Below, one piece after another: positions 8,290-16,351 of a stretch of 64,000 nucleotides of DNA. The translations under genes and the position numbers were made by a program. Origin of the DNA: DATBGE01 sp036558125 (GTDB taxonomy: Bacteria > Gemmatimonadota > Gemmatimonadetes > Gemmatimonadales > GWC2-71-9). The stretch covers positions 1-64,000 of the forward strand of contig DATBGE010000082.1 in assembly GCA_036558125.1 (NCBI GenBank), in the 5' to 3' direction. Every line of letters begins with the position of its first letter. Within the stretch, counting starts at the first letter, position 1. The notes under the pieces were generated by a model. That model had not been told where the DNA came from. It worked only from the letters and a program-made list of their open reading frames with translations, and searched no databases.

Positions 8290-9177
8290 ATGCGAGTCTC
8301 CTTTCTCGGTCTGGGTGCTATCGGTCGTCCGATGGCCGCTCATCTGGCCCGGAGTCACGAGCTAACGGTTTGGAATCGCACCGCGAGCCGGGCCGATGAA
8401 TTCGCCCAGACGCATGGCGCGCGCGTGGCACAAACCCCGCAGAAGGCGGCCCAAAGTGCCGAAGTCATTCTGACTTGCCTGCCTAACTCGGGCGAGGTGC
8501 AACAAATCCTCGAAGGCCCCGAGGGAATACTGTCTGGAATCAGAACAGGCGCACTATTTCTTGACTGTACCTCCGGCGAGCCCGCCGCTTCGGTGCGGAT
8601 ATCGGCACAGCTGCAGGCCCGTGGGGTGGATTTCGCCGATGCTCCGGTCAGCGGTGGTACCAACGGCGCCGAGGCGGGAACTCTGACGGTGATGGTCGGC
8701 GGGAGCGATGCCACGTTCGAGCGCGCCAAACCGATTCTGGCTCTGTTCGCCAAGCGCATCGAACACATGGGGCCGGTCGGTACCGGGCACGCGATGAAAG
8801 CGATCAACAACGCGCTCCTCGCGGTCGGCATCCTGGCGTTCGGGGAAGGAATGGTAGGGCTGGTCAAAGCCGGGGTTCCGGCCAAAAAGGCGGTCGAGGT
8901 CCTCAATGCATCGAGCGGGCGCAGTTTCGTGAGCGAGGTGCTGGTTCCCGACCGGGTAATGACCGGAGCATGGCCGGTGACGTTCCGCCTGGCACTGTTG
9001 GCCAAGGACGTGGACATCGCCTGCCGGTTCCTGGCGGAGCAGGGCATCGAGTCTTCGTTGCTGGACCGGGCGTCCCAGCTGCTCAATGCAGCCCGTGCCC
9101 GTTTAGGCGAAGGTGCCGACTATATGGAAGCGATCCGCCTGCAGGAGCAGGACGCGGGCGTTGAGATTCGAGGTTAG
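8290..9177 (+). CDS. NAD(P)-dependent beta-hydroxyacid dehydrogenase family protein
   Basis: Oxidoreductase of the 3-hydroxyisobutyrate / tartronate semialdehyde / glyoxylate reductase family, 295 residues. The Rossmann motif FLGLGAIGRPMAAHLA is at residues 5-20, the substrate-binding loop DAPVSGGTNGAEAGTLTVMVGG near 119-140, and the catalytic lysine in GTGHAMKAINNAL near 171. The C-terminal all-helical domain follows (FRLALLAKDVDIAC). The substrate cannot be told from sequence alone. It leads a tight cluster with the two-domain protein, pilT and a tRNA methyltransferase, a grouping that does not explain its role. Confidence 0.9.
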   Translation: MRVSFLGLGAIGRPMAAHLARSHELTVWNRTASRADEFAQTHGARVAQTPQKAAQSAEVILTCLPNSGEVQQILEGPEGILSGIRTGALFLDCTSGEPAASVRISAQLQARGVDFADAPVSGGTNGAEAGTLTVMVGGSDATFERAKPILALFAKRIEHMGPVGTGHAMKAINNALLAVGILAFGEGMVGLVKAGVPAKKAVEVLNASSGRSFVSEVLVPDRVMTGAWPVTFRLALLAKDVDIACRFLAEQGIESSLLDRASQLLNAARARLGEGADYMEAIRLQEQDAGVEIRG

Positions 9178-9186
9178 GAGGAGACC

Positions 9187-9651
9187 GTGGCATCAACCCA
9201 GTGGGCCGCTACTGAAAGACTGCAGGTTCGGGTCGTGATGGTTGAGGGAATGTCCATCGAGGGAGACCTCCACCTTCAGCCCAGCACGGCGCTACACGAG
9301 TCGCGGGAGACGCCCCTCGAGCTGCTCAACCGGGCGGAGAACTTCTTCCCGCTTTCGTTGCCCGGTGGCGAGGTGGTCTTTCTGGCCAAGGCGCAGGTAG
9401 CGGCTCTCGCGTACCAGGGGCCAGCGACTCCGGACCCGGAGCGGGAATCTGCCGCTCTGCACATCGGGCTCGAGGTCACCATGAGCGGCGGAGATGAGTA
9501 TCGCGGGTTTGCCGCGACCGAGCTCCCGCCCAACCGGAGCCGCGCCTCCGATTACCTGAACGCGCCGGAACGTTTTTTCAGTCTTGTCGTCGGCGAGACC
9601 ACGGTTTGTCTGAACCGTAACCATGTCCGCGCCGCCCGTCCCTTGAGCTGA
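9187..9651 (+). CDS. Two-domain small protein upstream of pilT (DUF6812-like)
   Basis: A 154-residue cytoplasmic protein with no signal peptide. It is an internal tandem duplication: about 11-70 (LQVRVVMVEGMSIEGDLHL ... LELLNRAENFFPLSL ... VVFLAKAQVAAL) and about 92-153 (LHIGLEVTMSGGDEYRGFA ... SDYLNAPERFFSLVV ... TVCLNRNHVRAARPL) share the pattern of an LN-x-x-E-x-FF-x-L core followed by a hydrophobic strand and a V-x-x-A/V end. GTG start with AGGAGG just upstream; nine bases separate it from the pilT start. The position suggests a partner or regulator of PilT, but that is inference. Confidence 0.75.
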   Translation: MASTQWAATERLQVRVVMVEGMSIEGDLHLQPSTALHESRETPLELLNRAENFFPLSLPGGEVVFLAKAQVAALAYQGPATPDPERESAALHIGLEVTMSGGDEYRGFAATELPPNRSRASDYLNAPERFFSLVVGETTVCLNRNHVRAARPLS

Positions 9652-9659
9652 GGAATTCA

Positions 9660-11141
9660 GTGCCCCGTCTCGACAAGTTCATCCAGGCCATGCATGAACA
9701 CGGCGCCAGAAGCCTGGCGCTCCACGCCGGCAAGCCGGCCTCCCTGATGGTGGGAGACGCGACTCGTCCCGTCACCAAGGAACCGCTCACCGCGGCCCAG
9801 GTGACCATGCTGGTCAAGGAAATTGCGCCGAGTCAGCTGCAATCCAACGTCACCGACGGGGCGAGCTTCGCGTTCGCCTATCTCTCACCGAGCGGGAAGG
9901 TGGACGTTGAACTGGCGAAAGGCAGTGCGACCATCCGTCCGCCCAACGGCACGGCCCCCGCCTCGACCGCGCCCGCCAACGGATCGGCCAAGGCAGCTCC
10001 GGCGGTGGAGCCGACGGTCATGCCTTCGCTCGGAACGCAACCGGCGTCGGACGCGCGGGCTCGGATCGAGGGATTGCTCCGCCGCACCGTGGAAACTGGT
10101 TCCAGCGATTTGCACCTGCGCACTGGGGAGCCGCCGATCTTCCGCCGGGACGGCGAGCTGGAGCGTCACGAAGGCCCCGAGCTGCGCGCCGAGGAAGTAG
10201 AGGCGATGCTGACCAGCATCATGGCCACGAGGGAGCTCGCTGATTTCCGGGAAAGCGGCGACGCCGACTGGGCGTATGAGCTTCCGGACGCGGCGCGGTT
10301 CCGCGCCAACGCTGCGGTAGAGCGCCGCGGACCGATGGGCGTCTTCCGGGTCATTCCCTCCCAGATTCAGACCGTCGAGCAACTCGGCATTTCGGCCGAG
10401 ATTCAGAAGCTCTGCTATCTGCCCAAGGGACTCGTCCTGGTCACCGGCCCGACCGGCTCCGGCAAGTCGACGACACTCGCGGCCTTGGTGGACCTCATCA
10501 ACCGCACGCGGACCGATCACATCCTCACGATCGAAGACCCGATCGAGTTCGTCCACCGGCCACAGAAATGTGTGGTGACCCAGCGGCAGGTCGGGTTCCA
10601 TACCAAGTCTTTCAAGCAGGCCCTGCGTGCCGCGCTGCGGGAAGATCCCGACGTGGTCATGGTCGGGGAGATGCGCGATCTGGAGACGGTTTCCATCGCG
10701 ATCGAGACCGCCGAGACGGGACACCTGGTGTTTGGGACTCTGCACACCACCACCGCCGCTTCGACGGTGGACCGGATCATCGATCAGTTCCCGGCCGACC
10801 GCCAGCCCCAGATCCGGGTGATGTTGTCCGAGTCGCTCAAGGGCGTCATCGCCCAGGTGCTGTGTCCCAGGATCGGGGGCGGGCGGGTTGCGGCGAAGGA
10901 AGTGCTGCTCTCGATCCCAGCCATCGCCAACCTGATCCGCGAGGGGAAGACCTTCCAGATTCCCTCGATCATGCAGACCAACCGCAAGGCCGGAATGGTC
11001 ACCCTGAACGATGCGCTGCTCGAGCTGGTGGAGCAGAAGGTCGTCGAGCCGAAGGACGCTTACGCCAAGTCAGCCGACAAGACCGGATTTGCCGCCGCGC
11101 TCAAGGCGAAGCGGCTGGACATCTCGTTTCTCGGGGAGTGA
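9660..11141 (+). CDS. pilT: Type IV pilus retraction ATPase PilT with extra N-terminal domain
   Basis: Hexameric AAA-like motor that depolymerises type IV pili at the inner membrane. In 493 residues the canonical PilT core begins near 135 (RIEGLLRRTVETGSSDLHLRTGEPP). Walker A is GPTGSGKS at 263-270, the Asp box TIEDPIEF, Walker B DPDVVMVGEMRD and the His box TGHLVFGTLHTTTAASTVDRIID follow, and AIANLIREGK matches the PilT-specific AIRNLIRE motif. Residues 1-110 are extra and resemble a second, decayed copy of the N-terminal domain (LDKFIQAMHEHGARSLALHAGKPASL). The linker between them is Ala/Pro-rich. The GTG start follows the neighbour's stop by 8 bases. Confidence 0.93.
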   Translation: MPRLDKFIQAMHEHGARSLALHAGKPASLMVGDATRPVTKEPLTAAQVTMLVKEIAPSQLQSNVTDGASFAFAYLSPSGKVDVELAKGSATIRPPNGTAPASTAPANGSAKAAPAVEPTVMPSLGTQPASDARARIEGLLRRTVETGSSDLHLRTGEPPIFRRDGELERHEGPELRAEEVEAMLTSIMATRELADFRESGDADWAYELPDAARFRANAAVERRGPMGVFRVIPSQIQTVEQLGISAEIQKLCYLPKGLVLVTGPTGSGKSTTLAALVDLINRTRTDHILTIEDPIEFVHRPQKCVVTQRQVGFHTKSFKQALRAALREDPDVVMVGEMRDLETVSIAIETAETGHLVFGTLHTTTAASTVDRIIDQFPADRQPQIRVMLSESLKGVIAQVLCPRIGGGRVAAKEVLLSIPAIANLIREGKTFQIPSIMQTNRKAGMVTLNDALLELVEQKVVEPKDAYAKSADKTGFAAALKAKRLDISFLGE

Positions 11142-11147
11142 TACCGC

Positions 11148-11921
11148 GTGAGCCTGCAGGCGCCGGTGCTGGTGCTGGTCGAGCCTCAGGACGTGGTGAA
11201 TATCGGCAGCGCGGTCCGGGTGGCGAAGAATTTCGCCCTCAGCCAGGTGCGCCTTGTCGCACCGGCCATTTTCGACCCGTACCGCATCGAGGGGATCGCG
11301 CATAGCACGGCGGATTACGTGGACAGCATCAGCATCCACCATACGCTGCAGGAAGCGATTCAAGATTGTGTATACGTCGTTGCCCTCACTGCCCGGGAGC
11401 GTGCCGCCAAGCGCACCGTGATCCGGCCCGGTGCCGCGGCGATCGAACTCCTCGCCCGCGCTGAGCGCGGCTCCGTCGCGGTCGTGGCCGGTCGCGAGGA
11501 CAAGGGCCTCACCAACGACGAGCTGGACCTCTGCCACGCGCTCGTCACCATTCCCACCAATCCCGGTTACCGGTCGCTGAACCTGGCCCAGGCTGTGGCC
11601 ATCATGTGCTACGAGATCCGGTTGGCGGCAGGTGGCGAGCGCCAACCCTTCAAGCCGCCCCGCAAACTGGTCGGCGCCCCCGAGTCGGGACTGCTCGAGC
11701 GCCTCTTCGCCGACTGGGAGCGGGCCCTCTGGGGAATCGATTTCTTCAAGACCCGTCAGGCTGAGCACGTCATGCGGTCCTTCCGCGAAATCATCTACCG
11801 GGCGGACCTCGATGGCCGGGAAGCGGCCCTGATCCGGGCGATGGGAATCGAGGTGGTCCGCTTTCTCGAACGCAGTGGGGTGCAGTTGCCACCCTTGGAT
11901 CACCCACCGGTCCCCGATTAG
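11148..11921 (+). CDS. TrmJ-like tRNA/rRNA 2'-O-methyltransferase (SpoU/TrmH family)
   Basis: SAM-dependent ribose methyltransferase of the SPOUT superfamily, 257 residues. Motif 1 is PQDVVNIGSAVRVAKNF (the Asn-Ile-Gly-Ala/Ser-x-x-Arg signature), motif 2 is VAVVAGREDKGLTNDEL and motif 3 is IPTNPGYRSLNLAQAVAIMCYE, which forms the trefoil knot and SAM pocket. The C-terminal 90 residues match the helical extension of TrmJ, which modifies position 32 of tRNAs. I prefer TrmJ to TrmH or RlmB because of that extension and the lack of an N-terminal L30e-type domain. It follows pilT by six bases and is probably co-transcribed. Confidence 0.88.
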   Translation: MSLQAPVLVLVEPQDVVNIGSAVRVAKNFALSQVRLVAPAIFDPYRIEGIAHSTADYVDSISIHHTLQEAIQDCVYVVALTARERAAKRTVIRPGAAAIELLARAERGSVAVVAGREDKGLTNDELDLCHALVTIPTNPGYRSLNLAQAVAIMCYEIRLAAGGERQPFKPPRKLVGAPESGLLERLFADWERALWGIDFFKTRQAEHVMRSFREIIYRADLDGREAALIRAMGIEVVRFLERSGVQLPPLDHPPVPD

Positions 11922-11966
11922 CTTTCTCGCCGAAGATTCACCCTAGCCTAACCGGGAGAGAACCAC

Positions 11967-12461
11967 GTGGGCCGATCCGCCGCGTACTGGGCCGCCAATC
12001 TCTATCCCGAATCCCGCCACGAACCCAAGCCTTCCGCCCCGTACCGGGACCTTCCCGGGCCGATCGGCGCGCGCTTTCGCAAGGTCAGGGAAGGGCTCCT
12101 GGCGCTTCAGGGCGTCTCCGAATCCGTCAAATTCATGGGTCCGAGCTGGCGCTGGGCCTGGGAGTTTGCGGCCGGGAGCCGAAAGCTTTGCTGGCTCCAC
12201 GTCATGCAGAACGGAGTCGGAGGGACATTCACTCTGAGTGATGGTGAAGAGCGGAAGGCCCTCGCGATCTCCCGGCTCCCCTCTGCCATCAGCGACGCCA
12301 TCCAGAGCGGTCACCGCACCGGCCCGCTTCGCTGGTGCAGCATCGAGATTACCGATCAGAAGTCAGCCGACGTCTTCGTCGGCTTTGCACGGCGCAAGTT
12401 GGCGTGGCTCACGGCCGAGACGCCTGCCGCCGTGCTGGCGCGGAGAACTCTGACCGGCTAG
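11967..12461 (+). CDS. DUF3788-like protein
   Basis: A 164-residue cytoplasmic protein of unknown function. The central SWRWAWEFAAGSRKLCWLHVMQNGVGGTFTLSDGEE resembles the DUF3788 core, in which a tryptophan-rich strand pair precedes a Phe-Thr-Leu strand. DUF3788 proteins are small and often annotated near YdeI/DUF1801 types. The GTG start has GGGAGAG upstream. It is the last gene before the act operon promoter and reads in the same direction as the pilT cluster. Confidence 0.65.
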   Translation: MGRSAAYWAANLYPESRHEPKPSAPYRDLPGPIGARFRKVREGLLALQGVSESVKFMGPSWRWAWEFAAGSRKLCWLHVMQNGVGGTFTLSDGEERKALAISRLPSAISDAIQSGHRTGPLRWCSIEITDQKSADVFVGFARRKLAWLTAETPAAVLARRTLTG

Positions 12462-12475
12462 CACCAAAGTACTGG

Positions 12476-12503
12476 TTGTTGAAGTGGCGGGACGAGCTAT
12501 ACT
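12476..12503 (+). promoter_or_regulatory. Candidate sigma-70 promoter of the act operon
   Basis: TTGTTG at 12476-12481 and TATACT at 12498-12503, 16 bp apart, lie about 115 bases before actA in an otherwise gene-free space. This would give a leader of about 105 nt. The match is to the consensus only. Confidence 0.4.
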
Positions 12504-12617
12504 TGCCCCGCATGTCGGCCCTTGAAAATTCGTGAAATAATTCACAAACTTCTGCTCCGCCTGACTTCGGCTTGGAAACCGGTCGGCGGGCGACTCCTCT
12601 CCCGTTCCTGAGCGAAC

Positions 12618-13223
12618 ATGCGCAAGCTGGCCATACTCGCAGCTGGGTCGGTTTTCCTCGCCCTGGGCGGGGCGGCTCTGTTGCAACGGCCCGGGGGTGC
12701 CCAGCAGGGGAAACCTGCCCCCGACTCCGTGACCGCAACGGCAATCGCCGCCGAAGACTCCTCAGACCTTCGCGGTCCCCGCCAGCCCATCTTCTTTCGT
12801 CACGACATCCACGCCGGCCAGTACAAAATCCAGTGCCAGTACTGCCACTACAGCGTCGGGGTGTCGAACGAGCCAGGGATCCCGAGCCTGCAGACCTGCA
12901 TGGGCTGCCACATGGTCATCTCGGGGAGCGACAGCGGGGGCAAGACGGAGATCAAGAAGTTGCGCCAGTTCTGGGCCGACAAGACCGATCCTGCGAAACC
13001 GCATCTGGAATGGTCCCGCATCCACGCGCTGGCGAGGCACGTGCACTTCCCGCACAGCCGTCACATCCAGGCCCTCGGTCCCAACGCCTGTAACACCTGC
13101 CATGGCGACGTCGCCCGCATGCCTCAGGTCTTCATGGTCAACAACGTGACGAACATGGGCTTCTGCATCACCTGCCATTTGGAACGGAAGGTCAATCGGG
13201 ATTGTACGGCGTGTCATTACTAG
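12618..13223 (+). CDS. actA: Alternative complex III subunit ActA, pentaheme cytochrome c
   Basis: Electron-transfer subunit of alternative complex III, the quinol:cytochrome c/HiPIP oxidoreductase that replaces bc1 in many bacteria. The 201-residue product has an N-terminal signal/anchor (LAILAAGSVFLALGGAALL) and five CXXCH heme-binding motifs: CQYCH, CMGCH, CNTCH, CITCH and CTACH, the last at the very C-terminus. Extra histidines (FRHDIHAGQ, HFPHSRHI) can serve as distal ligands. First gene of actABCDEF. Its TAG stop is the first three bases of a heptad array that separates it from actB. Confidence 0.93.
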   Translation: MRKLAILAAGSVFLALGGAALLQRPGGAQQGKPAPDSVTATAIAAEDSSDLRGPRQPIFFRHDIHAGQYKIQCQYCHYSVGVSNEPGIPSLQTCMGCHMVISGSDSGGKTEIKKLRQFWADKTDPAKPHLEWSRIHALARHVHFPHSRHIQALGPNACNTCHGDVARMPQVFMVNNVTNMGFCITCHLERKVNRDCTACHY

Positions 13224-13309
13224 CTGTTAGCCGTTAGCTGTTAGCGGATTCTGCAGAGCTAACCGCTAAGAGCCAACCGCTAACCGCTAACAGCTAACAG
13301 CTAACAGCT
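13221..13309. repeat. Inverted 7-bp arrays forming a long hairpin between actA and actB
   Basis: Units TAGCTGT, TAGCCGT, TAGCTGT, TAGCGGA run from 13221 to 13248. Seven units of the AGCTAAC/CGCTAAC type run from 13257 to 13305. The left arm pairs with about 13284-13309 over some 26 bp with one mismatch, so the intercistronic RNA can form a strong stem. The stop codon of actA is part of the first unit. Confidence 0.85.
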
Positions 13310-13330
13310 GCTGTTTCACTCGGAGTCCGA

Positions 13331-16300
13331 ATGTCCGACGAAACGCCGAAAGAAGGAATGGATCGCCGCCGCTTCCTTACCGTCCTCGGGGCGACGGGCG
13401 CCGGGGCGATGGTGGTATCCGGCTGCTCCACCGAGCGGATAGAGAAGCTGGTCCCCTACATGGTCCAGTCCGAGGACCAGGTCCCGGGCATTCCGACATT
13501 CTACGCCAGCACCTGCACCGAGTGTTCGGCGGGGTGCGGGTTGCACGTGAAGACTCGCGAAGGCCGGGCGATCAAGCTGGAAGGAAATCCCCAGCATCCG
13601 GTGAATGCGGGGAAGATATGTTCCCATGGCGAGTCGGCGCTTCAGGGGCTCTACAATCCGGGACGGCTCACCGGGCCCAAGACCCGTCAGCCGGACGGCA
13701 GCTTCAAAGACGTGACGTGGGACGAAGCGATCGCAGCACTCGCCGGCAAACTGAGCGGCGCCGCTGGCAAGGTCGCCGTGATTTCGGGCGCCGGCCGGGG
13801 AACCTTCTCCGATTTGCTGGCCGAGTGGACCGCCGCCGCCGGTGGCCGGGTAGTGCGTTACGAGCCCTTCGCTCACGAGGCACTGCGAGCGGCCAATCTC
13901 CGCACTTTCGGCACCAACGAGCTGCCGGCCCACGATTTCTCGGCGGCGAAGTACATCATCTCCTTCGGCGCCGATTTCCTGGAAAACTGGCTCTCCCCGC
14001 TGGAGAACCAGCGCGGATTCGCCAAGTCCCATGGCTACGACAATGGGACCATGGCGAAGCACGTCGCCTTCGCTCCGCGCATGTCGCTCACCGGAATGAA
14101 CGCCGACGAGTGGCACCCGACGAAGCCTGGCGCGGACACCGCGATCGTGCTGGCGATGGCGAACGTGCTGCTGAGCGAGCGGAGCGGCAATCCGGCCGAC
14201 TCCAACGCACTGCGCGGCGCGCTCGCGGCGTTCACTCCGGAAAAGGCGCAGGAGACGAGCGGTGTCGGCGCCGAGGTCATTCGCCGGGTGGCGCGTGAGT
14301 TCGCCTCCGCCAAGCCCAGCCTGGCGGTGGCGGGAGGCATCGGGAACCAGCATCGCGCCGCGGTCGATCTGTGCGCCGCAGTCAACCTGCTCAACTACAT
14401 CGCGGGGAACGTCGGGACCACGGTCAAATTCGGCTCCGACCTCGATGGTGGTGAGGGTTACGGTGCCATCGAAGCGCTCGGCGCCGACATGGATGGCGGT
14501 CGGGTCTCACTGGTGCTCGTGCACGAGGCCAACCCGGTTTACTCGCTGCCGGTCAAGGGTGGCTTCGCCGAGAAGTTCAAGAAAGTCTCGTTCAAAGTCT
14601 CGACCTCGCTTTACCTGGATGAGACCGCCGCGATGTGCGACCTGCTGCTCCCCGGCCTGCATGCCCTGGAGCGCTGGGACGATCTCCGGCCGCGGCGCGG
14701 GGTGATCGGCCTGATGCAGCCGGTGATGCAGCCGGTCTTCGCCTGCATGGCGACCGGCGACGTGCTGCTCAAGACGGCGCAGAAGGCCGGTGGCGCCTTC
14801 GGCCGCTTCAATGCCCCCTCCTGGGAGGCATACCTCAAGACTCAGTGGCAGACGGTCGCGCGGGCGCAGGGTGCCACCGATACCGAGAGCTTCTGGCGCG
14901 CCGCGTTGCAGCGTGGCGGCGTGTACACCGATGCGCCGGTCACACCGGTGCGGCTCACGGCGAGCGCCGGTCAGATCGGTTCGACTGCGGCGTCCTTCGA
15001 TGGCACCGAGGGGGGAGACAGCTACTGGTTCGCGCCCTACGCCTCCACCATGGGGGATGGACGCTTCGCCAATCGTCCCTGGATTCTCGAGCTGTCCGAT
15101 CCGGTCACCAAGATCACCTGGCACTCGTGGGTGGAGATTCACCCCGAGCTGGCCAAGCGGCTCGACGTGCGGGAAGGGGAGATGGTCCGGCTCACGTCTC
15201 CCCACGGGAGTATCGAGGCGCCAGCCTACATCTATCCTGGACTCCACCCCGACGTCGTCGCGGTCCCCCTTGGACTGGGTCACACGGCTTACGGCGACTA
15301 CGCCAAGGGTCGCGGGGTCAATGCGCTTGACCTGCTCGACGCCAAGGACGGGAACGGGTTCCTGCCCTACGTCGCGACCCGGGTCACGCTGAGCAAGTCC
15401 GGCCAGTACAAGAAGCTGGCGAAGACCGAGGGCACGACCCGCCAGCTGGGTCGCGGCATTTCCGACGCGATGACGCTGGAGCAGGCCAAGAAGGGCCTCA
15501 CTCCCGCGCTCGCGCTGGAGGAGCAGGGTCATGCGGAGCACGAGGTCAATACCGAACGTGAAGTCGAAGCGATCCACGGCTTCCGGGAAAGCCAGCTGGA
15601 GAAGCGGAAGCATGGCGCCTACGTCGCCGAGCAGCCGATGTGGGGCATGGCGATCGACCTCGCCAAGTGTACCGGATGCTCGGCCTGCGTGACCGCGTGC
15701 TACGCCGAGAACAACATTCCGCACGTGGGTGAGGATGAGGTGCGCCGCGGCCGTGAGATCACCTGGATCCGCATCGAGCGGTTCTGGGAGGGCGGTGGCG
15801 ACACTGGAGATCCGCTGGAGCCCCGGGTCATTCCGATGATGTGCCAGCACTGCGACGCGGCGCCCTGCGAGCCGGTTTGTCCGGTCTACGCCGCGTACCA
15901 CACGCCGGACGGTTTGAACGGGCAGGTCTACAACCGCTGTGTGGGCACCCGGTACTGCTCCAACAACTGCCCGTACAAGGTCCGGTACTTCAACTGGTTC
16001 GCCTACGCGAAGAAGGCGTTCCCCGAGCCGCTCAACCTGCAGCTCAATCCCGACGTGACCGTCCGGGCCCGCGGCGTGATGGAAAAGTGCACGATGTGCG
16101 TCCATCGGATCCGGGGCGCCCAGAACGCGGCGCGCCTGGAGGGCAGGGAACTCAGAGAGGGCGATGTCAACACCGCCTGTGCTCAAGCCTGTCCCTCGGA
16201 CGCCATCGTCTTCGGCAACATGAAGGATCCGGGCAGCAGGGTGATGGCGCTCAAGACCAACCACCGCGGTTACCATGTCTTCGAAGAGCTCAATGTGCGG

Positions 16301-16348
16301 CCGGCGATCACCTACCTGGCGAAGGTTCTCCACCGGACGGAGGCCTGA
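13331..16348 (+). CDS. actB: Alternative complex III subunit ActB (molybdopterin-like plus four-cluster ferredoxin fusion)
   Basis: Peripheral iron-sulfur subunit of ACIII, 1005 residues. The N-terminus has a Tat-like RRRFL motif followed by a hydrophobic stretch and a lipobox-like VVSGC (Cys32). Residues about 55-720 are related to molybdopterin oxidoreductases, with a cysteine set C62, C65, C69 and C97 (CX2CX3CX27C). The C-terminal part is a ferredoxin module with the sets CTGCSACVTAC, CQHCDAAPCEPVC, CSNNC and CTMC ... CAQAC, giving four Fe-S sites as in other ActB proteins. ACIII ActB proteins lack a molybdenum cofactor, so the large domain is probably structural. Three bases separate it from actC. 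Confidence 0.94.
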   Translation: MSDETPKEGMDRRRFLTVLGATGAGAMVVSGCSTERIEKLVPYMVQSEDQVPGIPTFYASTCTECSAGCGLHVKTREGRAIKLEGNPQHPVNAGKICSHGESALQGLYNPGRLTGPKTRQPDGSFKDVTWDEAIAALAGKLSGAAGKVAVISGAGRGTFSDLLAEWTAAAGGRVVRYEPFAHEALRAANLRTFGTNELPAHDFSAAKYIISFGADFLENWLSPLENQRGFAKSHGYDNGTMAKHVAFAPRMSLTGMNADEWHPTKPGADTAIVLAMANVLLSERSGNPADSNALRGALAAFTPEKAQETSGVGAEVIRRVAREFASAKPSLAVAGGIGNQHRAAVDLCAAVNLLNYIAGNVGTTVKFGSDLDGGEGYGAIEALGADMDGGRVSLVLVHEANPVYSLPVKGGFAEKFKKVSFKVSTSLYLDETAAMCDLLLPGLHALERWDDLRPRRGVIGLMQPVMQPVFACMATGDVLLKTAQKAGGAFGRFNAPSWEAYLKTQWQTVARAQGATDTESFWRAALQRGGVYTDAPVTPVRLTASAGQIGSTAASFDGTEGGDSYWFAPYASTMGDGRFANRPWILELSDPVTKITWHSWVEIHPELAKRLDVREGEMVRLTSPHGSIEAPAYIYPGLHPDVVAVPLGLGHTAYGDYAKGRGVNALDLLDAKDGNGFLPYVATRVTLSKSGQYKKLAKTEGTTRQLGRGISDAMTLEQAKKGLTPALALEEQGHAEHEVNTEREVEAIHGFRESQLEKRKHGAYVAEQPMWGMAIDLAKCTGCSACVTACYAENNIPHVGEDEVRRGREITWIRIERFWEGGGDTGDPLEPRVIPMMCQHCDAAPCEPVCPVYAAYHTPDGLNGQVYNRCVGTRYCSNNCPYKVRYFNWFAYAKKAFPEPLNLQLNPDVTVRARGVMEKCTMCVHRIRGAQNAARLEGRELREGDVNTACAQACPSDAIVFGNMKDPGSRVMALKTNHRGYHVFEELNVRPAITYLAKVLHRTEA

Positions 16349-16351
16349 GCG

